64,000 bases of DNA from Streptomyces monashensis (GTDB taxonomy: Bacteria > Actinomycetota > Actinomycetes > Streptomycetales > Streptomycetaceae): NCBI RefSeq assembly GCF_001866665.1, contig NZ_MLYO01000010.1, forward strand, positions 62,001-126,000. The letters run 5' to 3'. A program made the translations under genes and the position numbers. Below the pieces are notes generated by a model. The model was not told where the DNA came from. It made no database searches and was given only the letters and a program-made list of their open reading frames with translations. Each line of letters opens with the position of its first letter. Positions within the stretch are counted from its first letter, which is position 1. Positions 34,050 to 43,189 of this stretch are shown here, in pieces.

Positions 34050-35336
34050 ATGACGCAGTCGCTTCCAGGTCGACACCCCGCCCCCGAGCGGGCGCCGACC
34101 GGGCGCGGGGAGCTTCCGGTGGTCGTGGTCGGGGCGGGGCCGTACGGGCTCTCCGTGGCCGCGCATCTGCGGGCGGCCGGGGTGCCGGTGCACATCTTCG
34201 GGGAGGTGATGGGCAGTTGGCGGCACGCCATGGCCACCGGGATGTTCCTGAAGTCGACACCGGCGGCCACCGATCTGTCCGCACCCGGGCCGGGCGCCCG
34301 GCTCGCCGACTTCCGCCGGCTCCAGGGCGAGCCGGAACTGACCGAGCTGACGCCGATCCCGTGCGACGTGTTCGTGCGGTACGGACAGTGGTTCCAGAAG
34401 CAGTACGTCGGTGACGTCGACCCCGCCCGGGTCGTGTCCGTCGACCGGGACGGCACGGGGGCGGGCTGGACGGTCCGGCCGGCGGACGGGCGGGTCGTGG
34501 CCGCGCGGGCCGTCGTCGTGGCCACCGGACTGAACGGACTCGCCCACATACCCGACCAGTTGAGCCGGCTGGCCCCCGAAGGGGCCGGGCCCCGGGCCCT
34601 CGTGTCGCACACCAGCCACCACACCGACCTGTCCTGCTACGCCGGGCAGCGGGTCGCCGTCATCGGCGGCGGTCAGTCCGCGCTGGAGAGCGCCGCGCTG
34701 CTGCACGAGGCGGGCGCCGAGGTGCGGGTGCTGGTCCGGGAGAACCGGGTGCGGTGGGGGACGACACCCGCGCTGTCCCGCCCCTGGCCCGCGCGCCTCG
34801 CACGGCCGGCCTCACCGCTGGGCACCGGCTATGTGCTGGCCGCGGTGTGCAAGGCACCGCACGCCGTACGGCAGTTGCCCGCCTCCGCGCGGCTCCTGCT
34901 GTTCCGGCGCGCGCTCGGCCCGTCGGGCGGCTGGTGGCTGCGGGACCGGGTCGAGGGCGTCGTACCGGTGCAGACCGCGAGCCGCGTCACGCACGCGGAG
35001 GTGACGCCACAGGCCACGGTCGGCCTCCGGCTCACCGGGTCCCACGGCACGTCCGACCTCACCGTCGACCACGTCCTCGCGGCCACGGGATACCGGCTCG
35101 ACCTGGACGCGCTGCCGTTCCTGTCCCCCGCGCTGCGGCGGGCGTTGGTGTGCGTGCCGGGCTCCAGGGCTCCCGAGCTGGCGGGCACGCTGGAATCGTC
35201 GGTACCCGGGCTGTACTTCACCGGGTCGCTCGCGGCGCCCGTGTTCGGGCCCATGATGCGGTTCGTCGCCGGGACGGAGTTCGCGGCCACCCGCGTCGCC
35301 GGGGACATCCTGCGCCGGATCCGGGCCGCCCGCTGA
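34050..35336 (+). CDS. FAD/NAD(P)-binding oxidoreductase, monooxygenase-like
   Basis: 428 residues. An N-terminal FAD motif VVVGAGPYGLSVAAHL at about 25-40 is followed by a second Rossmann motif VAVIGGGQSALESAALL and a C-terminal ATGYRLDLDALPFL, the pattern of flavoprotein monooxygenases and related reductases. The segment MGSWRHAMATGMFLKST resembles known FAD-oxidoreductases of actinomycetes, not a specific enzyme. GGGGGA lies three bases before the ATG. Convergent with the M56 gene. Substrate unknown. Confidence 0.87.
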   Translation: MTQSLPGRHPAPERAPTGRGELPVVVVGAGPYGLSVAAHLRAAGVPVHIFGEVMGSWRHAMATGMFLKSTPAATDLSAPGPGARLADFRRLQGEPELTELTPIPCDVFVRYGQWFQKQYVGDVDPARVVSVDRDGTGAGWTVRPADGRVVAARAVVVATGLNGLAHIPDQLSRLAPEGAGPRALVSHTSHHTDLSCYAGQRVAVIGGGQSALESAALLHEAGAEVRVLVRENRVRWGTTPALSRPWPARLARPASPLGTGYVLAAVCKAPHAVRQLPASARLLLFRRALGPSGGWWLRDRVEGVVPVQTASRVTHAEVTPQATVGLRLTGSHGTSDLTVDHVLAATGYRLDLDALPFLSPALRRALVCVPGSRAPELAGTLESSVPGLYFTGSLAAPVFGPMMRFVAGTEFAATRVAGDILRRIRAAR

Positions 35337-35366
35337 CCACGGCAGCCGCGCGGCCGACGTCGGACG

Positions 35367-36374
35367 CTACCCCTGCCGCTCGCCCGGCCGGTGATGGCGG
35401 CAGCAGAAGCGGACGCGGGCATGCGCGGGGCGCCCCGCAGCGTCCACGTGCGCGATCGTTTCCGCGCACTGGGCCCGCTGCGCGTCGTCGACCATCTTGT
35501 CGCTGTCGGAGGCGGCGTTGGCGAGGCCCGCGCAGCACAGGGTCAGCAGCAGGGCTCCGCCGGCGATGGGGAGGGTCCGGCGGGGCGGGGGCGGGCCGAG
35601 CAGGGCGCGGACCCGCTGGGGCACGGCGCCGCCGGTGACGGCGAGCGCGGGCGGGGCCGAGGTGCGGGAGGAGGAGGCGAGGGCGGCTCGGCCGACGGCG
35701 CGGGCGACGACCCTGCGGCTGCCGACGTGCGTCGCCGCCTCCTCGTCGGCCCAGCGCTCCAGGACGTACCCGCCCGCGTCGGCCAGGGGCCGCAGCAGCG
35801 GATTGACGGCGGCGGCAAGGCGCCAGACGGCCTGGAACAGATGGTGCCGACGGCGCAGATGGGCGCGTTCGTGCGCCAGCAGCGCCTCGCGCTCCTCGTC
35901 GTCCAGACAGCGCAGCATGCCCCGGGAGACGACGATGCGGCCGGGCGCGCCGGGCAGCGCGAACGCCTGGGGCGCATCGGTGTCGACGACGGCCAGCTCG
36001 CCGTCGCCGGGCACGCGGGCACACTCGCGCCGGGCCCACAGGACATGGCGGACCTGCCGTACGGCGGCGAGGACGAGGGAGACGCACCCCGCGAGCAGGA
36101 CGAGGGCGCCGGCGACCGCGACCGTGAGGTGGACCGGGTTCTCGGCCCGCAGGACCGGCACCGACCAGCGGCCCTCCGCCGCCACCTCGGGTATCTGGGC
36201 GATCCCGGTGAAGGCCAGCAGGGCCAGCGAGCCCGTCCAGCCGACGGTCGTCACGAGCGCGGTGCAGGCCAGGGCCCAGGCGGCGGGGCGCGGGGCGAGC
36301 CGGCGGGCCGGCCGGGGCGCGAGGACGCTCAGGACGACCGTCACGATGAGCGGGACGTAAACGCTGATCAGCAC
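35367..36374 (-). CDS. M56 family membrane metallopeptidase (BlaR1/MecR1-like)
   Basis: 335 residues with about four membrane helices (about 2-20, 35-57, 84-108, 283-300) and the zinc motif HERAH at 168-172. It lacks the large penicillin-binding sensor domain of BlaR1, ending in a short Cys-containing tail. In related systems the peptidase is activated by an envelope signal and leads to cleavage of BlaI. GGGGGAG is 7 bases before the GTG start. Downstream of the BlaI gene on the same strand, 20 bases apart, so co-transcribed. Confidence 0.92.
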   Translation of the reverse strand: MLISVYVPLIVTVVLSVLAPRPARRLAPRPAAWALACTALVTTVGWTGSLALLAFTGIAQIPEVAAEGRWSVPVLRAENPVHLTVAVAGALVLLAGCVSLVLAAVRQVRHVLWARRECARVPGDGELAVVDTDAPQAFALPGAPGRIVVSRGMLRCLDDEEREALLAHERAHLRRRHHLFQAVWRLAAAVNPLLRPLADAGGYVLERWADEEAATHVGSRRVVARAVGRAALASSSRTSAPPALAVTGGAVPQRVRALLGPPPPRRTLPIAGGALLLTLCCAGLANAASDSDKMVDDAQRAQCAETIAHVDAAGRPAHARVRFCCRHHRPGERQG

Positions 36375-36394
36375 CGGCTCACTCCCCCGTCGCC

Positions 36395-36805
36395 TCAGTG
36401 TCCGGCGCCGTCGGGGCCGGCGTGGTCCTCTGGTCCGGACAGCAGATGCTGGAGCAACTGCTCGTCCCGCTCGGACAGTTCGGAGACGAAGCGGGTCAGC
36501 ACCGCCTCGCGGTCGGAACCGCCCTCCAGGAGCGACTTCATGCGGTGCGCGGTGTGGGAGGCCTCGTCGCGGGCCGGCTCGTAGGCGTAGCCGCGGCCGG
36601 CGCGGTGCCGGACCAGCATGCCCTTGTCGTACAGCCGGGACAGGATCGTCAGGACGGTCGTGTAGGCGAGATCGTCCGGCAGTCCCGTCAGGACCTGGCG
36701 TGCCGTCAGCGGTCCGTCCGCGGACCAGAGGGCGGCGAGCACGTTGCTCTCCAGTTCGCCGCGCGCCCGCCTGCCGGGTGTGCCGCCGTCCCTGAAGCCG
36801 TTCAC
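36395..36805 (-). CDS. BlaI/MecI-family transcriptional repressor
   Basis: 136 residues. A winged helix (LESNVLAALWSADGPLTARQ, TTVLTILSRLYDKGMLVRH) is followed by a dimerisation region with the conserved helix (LTRFVSELSERDEQLLQHLL). Family members bind TAC-NNN-GTA type palindromes and are cleaved when the partner M56 peptidase is active. GTG start after AAAGGG. Two fitting palindromes lie upstream, in the region shared with the glycosyltransferase gene. Confidence 0.94.
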   Translation of the reverse strand: MNGFRDGGTPGRRARGELESNVLAALWSADGPLTARQVLTGLPDDLAYTTVLTILSRLYDKGMLVRHRAGRGYAYEPARDEASHTAHRMKSLLEGGSDREAVLTRFVSELSERDEQLLQHLLSGPEDHAGPDGAGH

Positions 36806-36851
36806 CGTTCGCCCTTTCGTTGCCTTACCGCAGTCCAGGCTACCCGGCCAT

Positions 36852-36870
36852 CTCCTACTAGTTGTAGGAG
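36852..36870. promoter_or_regulatory. BlaI-type operator, copy 1
   Basis: Palindrome CTCCTACTAGTTGTAGGAG, with perfect 7-base arms CTCCTAC/GTAGGAG around TAGTT. Located 46 bases before the BlaI start, so likely used for autoregulation. Confidence 0.75.
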
Positions 36871-36898
36871 GTATGCTCCGGGCTTTGAACCAGGAACT

Positions 36899-36913
36899 AC
36901 TACAACTTGTAGT
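36899..36913. promoter_or_regulatory. BlaI-type operator, copy 2
   Basis: Palindrome ACTACAACTTGTAGT with perfect 7-base arms around a single C, close to the classic BlaI box. It lies 48 bases before the glycosyltransferase start, suggesting that BlaI also controls the envelope genes. Confidence 0.78.
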
Positions 36914-36961
36914 TTCGTACCTTCCTCACACCTGCCCTTCCACCTGCGCAGAGGACAGCCC

Positions 36962-38344
36962 ATGGTCAATCCCGGACGTACGCTGCCGAGGTCCGCGCCT
37001 GCGGGCGTCCCGCCGGTGCCCCGCGACGCGGCCACGGCCTCGCGCCGCGTCGCGCTCGTCTCGGCGAGCGTCGGCGCCGGCCACGACGGCGCAGCCGCCG
37101 AACTGGAGCGCCGCCTCGCCGCGGACGGCTTCGTCGTCGACCGGCACGACCTGCTGGACCTGCTGCCCGCCGGCCTCGGCCGAGCCGTCCGGGACGGCTA
37201 CCACCGCATGCTCGTCGCCGCCCCCTGGGCCTACCAGCGGCTCTACGCCGGAACCGAGCGCGCCGGCGGCAGCGGTCCCGCGGCGCGGGCACTGCTGCGC
37301 GCCGCCGAGGACCGCGTGCTGCGCGCGCTGCACCCGGACGCCGGTGCGGTCGTGTCCACGTACCCGGGCGCCAGCCGCGTGCTCGGCAACCTGCGGCTGG
37401 CCGGCCGCCTGACCGTCCCGGTCGCCACCTACCTGACCGACTTCTCGGTGCATCCGCTGTGGGTCGCGGACGGCGTGGACGTCCACCTCGCCGCCCACGC
37501 GGTGCCCGCGGCACAGGCGCGCGCGGCCGGGGCCCGCGACGTGCGGGTGCGCGGGCCGGTCACCGACCCCCGGTTCCGCCCCTGCGACCCGCTCGAACGC
37601 GCCCGCGCGCGGGCGCGGTTCGGGCTGCCGGAACACGCCCCGCTCGCCCTGCTGGTCGCCGGGTCCTGGGGGGTGGGCCCGGTCCGGCAGGTCGCCCGGG
37701 AGCTGCGCGACTGCGGGGCCGCCCTCCCGGTCGTGGTCTGCGGCCGCAACGAGGCCCTGGCCCGGCAGCTGCGGACGGACGGGATCGCGTACTCCTACGG
37801 CTGGGTCGACGACATGCCCGGCCTGATGCACGCGGCCGACGTCCTGGTGCAGAACGCCGGCGGGCTGACCTCCCTGGAGGCGTTCGCCGCGGGCCTGCCC
37901 GTGGCCAGCTACCGCTGCATACCCGGCCACGGACCGGCCAACGCCGCCGCCCTGGACGAGGCGGGCGTGGCCGTGTGGATCCGCGACCCGGCCGACCTGA
38001 AGGGTGTACTGGGCGAACTGGTCGGCGGCCCGCTGGGGCAGCGGCAGCGCGGGGCCGGACTCGCGCTGTTCGCGTCCACCCCGGCCGACGGCCCCGCGGC
38101 CGAGATAGCCCGCCTCCACCGCCCCGGCCCGCCGCCCCCGCCACCGGGACCGGGCCGACGGCGGAGGCTGCGCACCCGGCGGCTCGCGGTCACCGGCGCC
38201 GCCGCCTGTGCGGTCTGGGCATGCGCCGTCGGCACGGGGGTCGCGACGACCTACGACGGACCCGCGCTGATGCGCACCCTGGGCCACGGCCTCGACCTGG
38301 ACCGGCTCGCGCCGGCCTTCGCCGAGGAGGGGCACCACTCGTGA
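36962..38344 (+). CDS. MGDG-synthase-like glycosyltransferase with C-terminal membrane helix
   Basis: 460 residues. It starts with the MGDG_synth domain (VALVSASVGAGHDGAA at about 30-45), then a GT-B donor domain with the VLVQNAGGLTSLEAFAAG motif near 295, and ends with a single membrane helix near 408-430 after a proline-rich arginine-rich linker. It should transfer sugar from a UDP donor to a lipid or polymer acceptor. AGAGGA precedes the ATG. The stop overlaps the deacetylase start (GTGA). BlaI-type boxes upstream suggest induction by envelope stress. Confidence 0.88.
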   Translation: MVNPGRTLPRSAPAGVPPVPRDAATASRRVALVSASVGAGHDGAAAELERRLAADGFVVDRHDLLDLLPAGLGRAVRDGYHRMLVAAPWAYQRLYAGTERAGGSGPAARALLRAAEDRVLRALHPDAGAVVSTYPGASRVLGNLRLAGRLTVPVATYLTDFSVHPLWVADGVDVHLAAHAVPAAQARAAGARDVRVRGPVTDPRFRPCDPLERARARARFGLPEHAPLALLVAGSWGVGPVRQVARELRDCGAALPVVVCGRNEALARQLRTDGIAYSYGWVDDMPGLMHAADVLVQNAGGLTSLEAFAAGLPVASYRCIPGHGPANAAALDEAGVAVWIRDPADLKGVLGELVGGPLGQRQRGAGLALFASTPADGPAAEIARLHRPGPPPPPPGPGRRRRLRTRRLAVTGAAACAVWACAVGTGVATTYDGPALMRTLGHGLDLDRLAPAFAEEGHHS

Positions 38345-39138
38345 CGACCTCCCGCCCCCTGCGCACCGCCGCACTGGCCGCCCTGCCCGCCGCCGCACTC
38401 GCCGCGGTCCACTGCGCGCCCGTCGTCTCCACCTTCGGGCCCCTGCGCAACCGCACCATGCCGCGCCTGTCCGGCCGGGGCCGCGCGGACCACGTCGCCC
38501 TCACCTTCGACGACGGACCCGACCCGTTGTCCACCCCGTTCTTCCTGCGGCTGCTCGACCGGCGCGGAGTGCGCGCCACCTTCTTCCTGCTGGGAAGCGA
38601 GGCACACCGTTCCCCCGGTGTGGTGCGCGAGATCGCGGCGGCCGGCCACGAGATCGGTGTCCACGGCTGGCGGCACCGGCCGCTGCTGCTGCGCGGCCCG
38701 CGCGCGACGTACGACGACTTCGCCCGCGCCCGCGACACGGTCGCCGACATCACCGGAACTCCGCCGACGCTCTTCCGGCCGCCGTACGGGGTCATGTCCA
38801 CCGCCGCCCATGTGTCGGCCAGGCGCCTCGGGCTCACCCCCGTGCTGTGGACCTGCTGGGGCGAGGACTGGACGGCACGGGCCACGCCCCAGTCGGTCCA
38901 CCGGACGGTGACCGCGGACCTCGACGGCGGCGGCACGATCCTGCTGCACGACTCGGACTGCACCTCCGCCCCCGGCGCCTGGCGCTCGGCTCTCGGCGCG
39001 CTGCCCCGTATCCTCGACACCTGCGCGGAGCGGGGCTACGAGGTCGGCCCGATCCGCGACCACGGGTGGCCGGGCCTCGCCACGGCGCCCGACGTTCACC
39101 CTGCCGGTGCCGGTGCCCCGGGCAGCTCCGGCCGTTAG
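38341..39138 (+). CDS. NodB-domain polysaccharide deacetylase
   Basis: 265 residues. A hydrophobic N-terminus with Cys25 is followed by the NodB domain: TFDDGPD at 55-61, metal histidines 108 and 112 in HGWRH, then FRPPYG. Family members remove N- or O-acetyl groups from peptidoglycan, chitin or other polymers. GTG start coupled to the glycosyltransferase, so it likely acts on the same surface polymer. The C-terminal tail is Gly/Ala/Pro-rich. Confidence 0.92.
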   Translation: MTTSRPLRTAALAALPAAALAAVHCAPVVSTFGPLRNRTMPRLSGRGRADHVALTFDDGPDPLSTPFFLRLLDRRGVRATFFLLGSEAHRSPGVVREIAAAGHEIGVHGWRHRPLLLRGPRATYDDFARARDTVADITGTPPTLFRPPYGVMSTAAHVSARRLGLTPVLWTCWGEDWTARATPQSVHRTVTADLDGGGTILLHDSDCTSAPGAWRSALGALPRILDTCAERGYEVGPIRDHGWPGLATAPDVHPAGAGAPGSSGR

Positions 39139-39239
39139 ACACCGGGCACGCCACAGCGCGTGCCACTCGTCCCGATCAGTTCACGGATCACCTGCATGCT
39201 TCGCATGCTTGTCGTCACCCTCATGGAGGCACGGGGTCT

Positions 39240-39905
39240 ATGACCACACCCACGCATCTCGCCGCGCAGCTGGCCGTCAACGTCCTGGACGCCCATTCGC
39301 TGCTGGCCGCGTTCGGCGTCCTCGGCGTCGGCGTGGTGATGTTCGCCGAGACAGGGCTGCTCATCGGCTTTTTCCTGCCCGGGGACACGCTGCTGTTCAC
39401 CGCTGGACTGCTGTGCACGGGCTCGTCCGACCAGGGCCTGCACCTCTCGCTCGGGCCGCTGCTGGTCTCGGCCGCGGTCGGCGCGCTGGCCGGCGCCCAG
39501 GTCGGGTATCTCCTCGGCCGCAAGGCGGGCGGGGCCCTGCTCGCCCGCAGCCGTTCGAAGCGGCTGCACGAGGGAGCGCAGCGGGCCGAGGAGTTGCTGG
39601 AGCGGTACGGGCACGCGAAGGCCGTCGTCCTGGCCCGCTTCGTACCGGTGGTGCGGACGGTGCTCAATCCGATGGCGGGCGCCCTGGGCGTGCCGGTGCG
39701 GACGTTCACCGTCTGGCAGGTCGTCGGCGGGCTGGTGTGGAGCCTCGGCCTCACGCTCGCCGGGTACGCGCTCGGGTCCTCGATCCCGAACGTCGACCGC
39801 TATCTGCTGCCGCTGGTCGCCCTGATCGTCGTCCTCTCCCTGATCCCGCTGCTCGCCGAGGTCCTGCGTGCCCGCCGTGCGACACGCACGCAGGAGGAGC
39901 GCTGA
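39240..39905 (+). CDS. DedA family membrane protein
   Basis: 221 residues with five or six membrane segments and the DedA motifs FAETGLLIGFFLPGDTLLF and GRKAGGALL, then RFVPVVRTVLNPMAGALG. DedA proteins are thought to move lipids such as undecaprenyl phosphate across the membrane. GGAGG lies 10 bases before the ATG. Next to a glycosyltransferase and two deacetylases, so recycling of the lipid carrier is a sensible role here (inference). Confidence 0.93.
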   Translation: MTTPTHLAAQLAVNVLDAHSLLAAFGVLGVGVVMFAETGLLIGFFLPGDTLLFTAGLLCTGSSDQGLHLSLGPLLVSAAVGALAGAQVGYLLGRKAGGALLARSRSKRLHEGAQRAEELLERYGHAKAVVLARFVPVVRTVLNPMAGALGVPVRTFTVWQVVGGLVWSLGLTLAGYALGSSIPNVDRYLLPLVALIVVLSLIPLLAEVLRARRATRTQEER

Positions 39906-40080
39906 CCGCTGCGCGGAAGCGGCGCGCGGGCCGTCCGCGGATCCGTCGTGCCTCGTCGCGCGCCTGCGGGGGTGCCCGCCTGCTGGGGTGCCGACTGTTC
40001 TCAGACTCCTCTTACTCCCTGGGACGAAGCTGGTGGGCAACGGGGCCGGCACCCGGCCTCCAGGACGGAAGGAGCAGGTC

Positions 40081-40812
40081 ATGTCCGGCATCCGGCACGG
40101 GCGTCTGCCTCACGCGCTCGTTCCCCTGGCGGCCGTCGGGCTGCTGTCCGTGGGCATGGCCGCACCCGTCGCCGCGGCCGGGCCGGCCCACCGGGTGGAC
40201 TGCCGGGTCACCCGATGCGTCGCCCTGACCTTCGACGACGGACCGACCCCGTACACGGCCCCGATCCTGGACACGCTGCAACGAGCGCACGTCCCGGCCA
40301 CGTTCTTCCTCATCGGGCCGCACGCGCTGCGCTACCGGGCGGACGTGCTCAGGGAGTACCGCGCCGGGGACGCGATCGGCGACCACACCGTCACCCACCC
40401 GCATCTCACCCGCCTCCCGCTCGCCCGGATCGAGTACGAGATCGGCACCGCCGCACGCCAGATCGCCTCCGTCACCGGACAGCGGCCGACGCTGTTCCGG
40501 CCCCCGTTCGGGGCGTTCGACGCGCGGGTGCGGGCGGCAGCCGCCGCGGAGGGCATGTCGGTGATCATGTGGAACGTCACTGCCAGGGACTGGAAGTTCC
40601 ACGATCCGCCCGTCATCGAACACCGGGTGCTGAGCCGGGTACGGCCGGGCGCGATCGTCGTGCTGCACGACCGGTACGCCACGACCCCGCCTGCCGTCCC
40701 CACGATCGTCCGCGCGCTCCGGGCCCGCGGCTACCATCTTGTCACCATCCCCCAGCTGTTCGGATCTGCAGGAGAGTTGAGCCCCGGACGGGTCTACCAC
40801 CGCGGTCCCTGA
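40081..40812 (+). CDS. Secreted NodB-domain polysaccharide deacetylase
   Basis: 243 residues. A signal peptide (hydrophobic 11-33, PVAAAG cleavage region) is followed by the NodB domain: TFDDGPT at 50-56, His102 and His106 in DHTVTH, FRPPFGAFD, and a late VLHDRYA. Active metal ligands look complete. AAGGAG precedes the ATG. Second deacetylase of the envelope cluster; unlike the first it has a clean secretory signal, so it should act outside the cell. Confidence 0.93.
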   Translation: MSGIRHGRLPHALVPLAAVGLLSVGMAAPVAAAGPAHRVDCRVTRCVALTFDDGPTPYTAPILDTLQRAHVPATFFLIGPHALRYRADVLREYRAGDAIGDHTVTHPHLTRLPLARIEYEIGTAARQIASVTGQRPTLFRPPFGAFDARVRAAAAAEGMSVIMWNVTARDWKFHDPPVIEHRVLSRVRPGAIVVLHDRYATTPPAVPTIVRALRARGYHLVTIPQLFGSAGELSPGRVYHRGP

Positions 40813-41079
40813 GTGCCACCCGCGGCCATGCGGTCGCAACGATGCGAGCACCTCGCCCGTGTCGTCCGCACGCTCCTCGAAACGCCGTGCGCCACGCTGA
40901 CAGCACAGTGGCCGTCGGCCTGCGCACCGGGGACGGCACCGCCCGTCCGGTTGTCGCCGACGACGCGCCCGGCGTCCCGGATTCCGAGGACACCGGGCAG
41001 TGCGCGCGACATCGTCACGGCCCGCCCACGGCCCACGCCGCCGGAGGAGCCGTGACCGCTCCGCCCGCTCGGCCCGGGG

Positions 41080-42348
41080 CTACTGGGGATCCGCCGGGCC
41101 GGCGGCGCTGCGCAGGGTGCTGATCATCTCCTGGACGACCGGGCCGGCCGGTGGCCGCAGGCGCTCCCCGCCGCTGTGGGTGAAGAGGCGCTCGAGGACC
41201 GAGTCGGAAGCGAAGTCGCGCAGGTGCTCGGGGAGTTGCAGGGTGTTCTGCCGGGTGAGCGGATTGATCTGGACCTGCTCGAACCACCTGACCAGCGTCT
41301 GCCAGGACTCCGGATCGACGCTCAGCGCGTGGAAGAAGCCGCGGTGCAGCGTGCGGATGATGAGCAGTACCGCCAGCTGGAGGCGGTACTCCCGGTCGAT
41401 CCGGCCGGCCGGCAACTGGGCGCGGGAGACGGCCAGCGCCATGTTGAAGACGTTGACATAGCGCTTGAGCCGACGCGGATTGGCGCCCAGGCCGCGCTGG
41501 AGCAGCTCCCAGAAGAGGGGGTCGTCCGCCAGCTCCGAGACATACGGCGTGAAGGCCTCGCGGAGGGTGCCGAACCCCACGTCCGGCAGGAAGAACGGCA
41601 GTTGGACGATCTTGTCGAGGTAGGCCATGCCGGAGGCGACCTCGGCCGGCGCCCCTTTGAGGGACTCGCCGAACTTGTTGGTGGCGATCGCCGCCAGTAC
41701 GTCCACGTCCATGGCGAGGACGAAGACGCACTGCGAGTGGGCCAGGAAGAGCTTCAGCGACTCCAGCACCGTCATCGCCGACTCGGGGGTGCAGCGGTCG
41801 AGGTCGTCCACGAAGACCACCAGCCGCCCGTCCTCGCCGACGAACTCCCGTACGGCATCGGCGAAGTCGGTCTCGAAGTGGTTCACCTGCCGGTACTGCT
41901 CCGCGTCCCCCTCGGACAGACCCTTGAGCAGGTCGTCGACGTCCTCGCGCTTGATGGCGCCGCCGGTGCCGAGCGCCGCCGCGGTGCCCAGGCCGGCGCG
42001 GATCGAGAGCCAGGTCGCGGCCTTGGCGAGCCGGACGGCCTTGTCCCGGAGGGTCGGCACCTGCTCCATCTCGGCGAGGATGGTGTGCAGCAGCGCGGCC
42101 CAGACCTCGACCTTGCGGTCGTACTTCCAGGGGTTGAACCAGATCGTGCGGGTCTGGCCGGCCTCGAACCGCCGCTCCCACAGCCGTAGAAAGCTCGACT
42201 TGCCCGCACCCCAGGAGCCGAACACGCCGACGGTCAGGGGCAGCGGTGCGGCCTGCTCCACCGCCGCGTGCAGGACGTCGACGTACGGCCCGAAATGGAA
42301 CGAGTCGTCCTGCGCAGTGGTGACGGGGTTGTCGGTGAGGGGACGCAA
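41080..42348 (-). CDS. KAP-family P-loop NTPase
   Basis: 422 residues. Walker A is GSWGAGKSS at 44-52 and Walker B is LVVFVDDLDRC at about 176-186, with the following TPESAMTVLESLKLFL, the signature of the KAP NTPases. A hydrophobic segment at about 108-130 may be a membrane insertion, as in many relatives. KAP proteins include the phage-exclusion factor PifA and membrane-organising NTPases. The start is TTG (42348), preceded by AGGAG with eight bases spacing; there is no ATG or GTG with a comparable site. Neighbour of terD on the same strand. Confidence 0.85.
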   Translation of the reverse strand: MRPLTDNPVTTAQDDSFHFGPYVDVLHAAVEQAAPLPLTVGVFGSWGAGKSSFLRLWERRFEAGQTRTIWFNPWKYDRKVEVWAALLHTILAEMEQVPTLRDKAVRLAKAATWLSIRAGLGTAAALGTGGAIKREDVDDLLKGLSEGDAEQYRQVNHFETDFADAVREFVGEDGRLVVFVDDLDRCTPESAMTVLESLKLFLAHSQCVFVLAMDVDVLAAIATNKFGESLKGAPAEVASGMAYLDKIVQLPFFLPDVGFGTLREAFTPYVSELADDPLFWELLQRGLGANPRRLKRYVNVFNMALAVSRAQLPAGRIDREYRLQLAVLLIIRTLHRGFFHALSVDPESWQTLVRWFEQVQINPLTRQNTLQLPEHLRDFASDSVLERLFTHSGGERLRPPAGPVVQEMISTLRSAAGPADPQ

Positions 42349-42432
42349 CGAGGCTGCTCCTGTCCGCGGAAGTCGCTTGCCCTGAGGGCGAGTTCGGCTG
42401 CCCAGTCTGTCAGGAGATCCGGAGATCCGGCG

Positions 42433-42458
42433 CCCCCGTCGCGCGGCGCCGACGGGGG
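42433..42458 (-). terminator. Hairpin terminator after the TerD gene
   Basis: Perfect 9-base arms CCCCCGTCG and CGACGGGGG around an 8-base loop, starting about 19 bases after the TerD stop codon on the minus strand. No long U-run, as is common in high-GC actinomycetes. It separates terD from the KAP gene. Confidence 0.6.
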
Positions 42459-42476
42459 GCCGGGCGGCAGGTTCCG

Positions 42477-43052
42477 TCAGACGTTGACGCCGAAGTCCTG
42501 GGCGATGCCGCGCAGGCCGGAGGCGTAGCCCTGGCCCACCGCGCGGAACTTCCACTCGGCGGCGTGCCGGTACAGCTCGCCGAAGACCATCGCGGTCTCG
42601 GTCGAGGCGTCCTCGGAGAGGTCGTAACGGGCGATCTCCTGGTCGTTCGCCTGGTTCACGACGCGGATGAACGCGTTGCGCACCTGACCGAAACTCTGGC
42701 CCCGGACATCGGCGTCATGGATGGAGACGGGAAAGACGATCTTGGCGATCTCACCCGGTACGGCGGCCAGGTTCACCTTGATCGACTCGTCGTCGCCCTC
42801 ACCTTCACCGGTGAGGTTGTCTCCCGTGTGCTCCACCGAGCCGTCGGGGCTCCTGAGGTTGTTGTAGAAGACGAAATGCTGGTCGGAGACCACTTTCCCG
42901 GAGGCGTCACAGAGCAGGGCGGAGGCGTCCAGGTCGTAGTCCGCGCCCGTGGTGGTCCGGACGTCCCAGCCCAGTCCGACCACCACAGCGCTCAGTCCCG
43001 GCGCCTGCTTGCTCAGCGACACGTTGCCGCCCTTGCCCAGGGAAACTCCCAC
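42477..43052 (-). CDS. TerD-family calcium-binding stress protein
   Basis: 191 residues, exactly the TerD length. It shows the family pattern [39 protein letters not shown] and [17 protein letters not shown], where acidic side chains bind calcium. TerD proteins belong to tellurite-resistance and phage-inhibition systems and have many copies in Streptomyces, where they also affect development. GTG start with GGGAGG upstream. Confidence 0.95.
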   Translation of the reverse strand: MGVSLGKGGNVSLSKQAPGLSAVVVGLGWDVRTTTGADYDLDASALLCDASGKVVSDQHFVFYNNLRSPDGSVEHTGDNLTGEGEGDDESIKVNLAAVPGEIAKIVFPVSIHDADVRGQSFGQVRNAFIRVVNQANDQEIARYDLSEDASTETAMVFGELYRHAAEWKFRAVGQGYASGLRGIAQDFGVNV

Positions 43053-43189
43053 GACTCGTCCTCCCGACTGCCGTCCTCTGTCCGTTCACTGGGTTGAACG
43101 TCCAGCTCACCGTCACGGTTCCACGATTTGCGCAAAGGTTGAATCGTCGCAGAGGACCGTCATCGGCGTGGGAGGTGCGGCCGGCCGTG

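Noticed and set aside
39190..39210. Repeated GCATGCTT just before the DedA gene
   Set aside because: Two short copies only, with no promoter or regulator to link; could be chance.
41000..41079. Possible small gene between the second deacetylase and the KAP gene
   Set aside because: Frames in both directions are rich in Pro/Arg with no ribosome site or domain.
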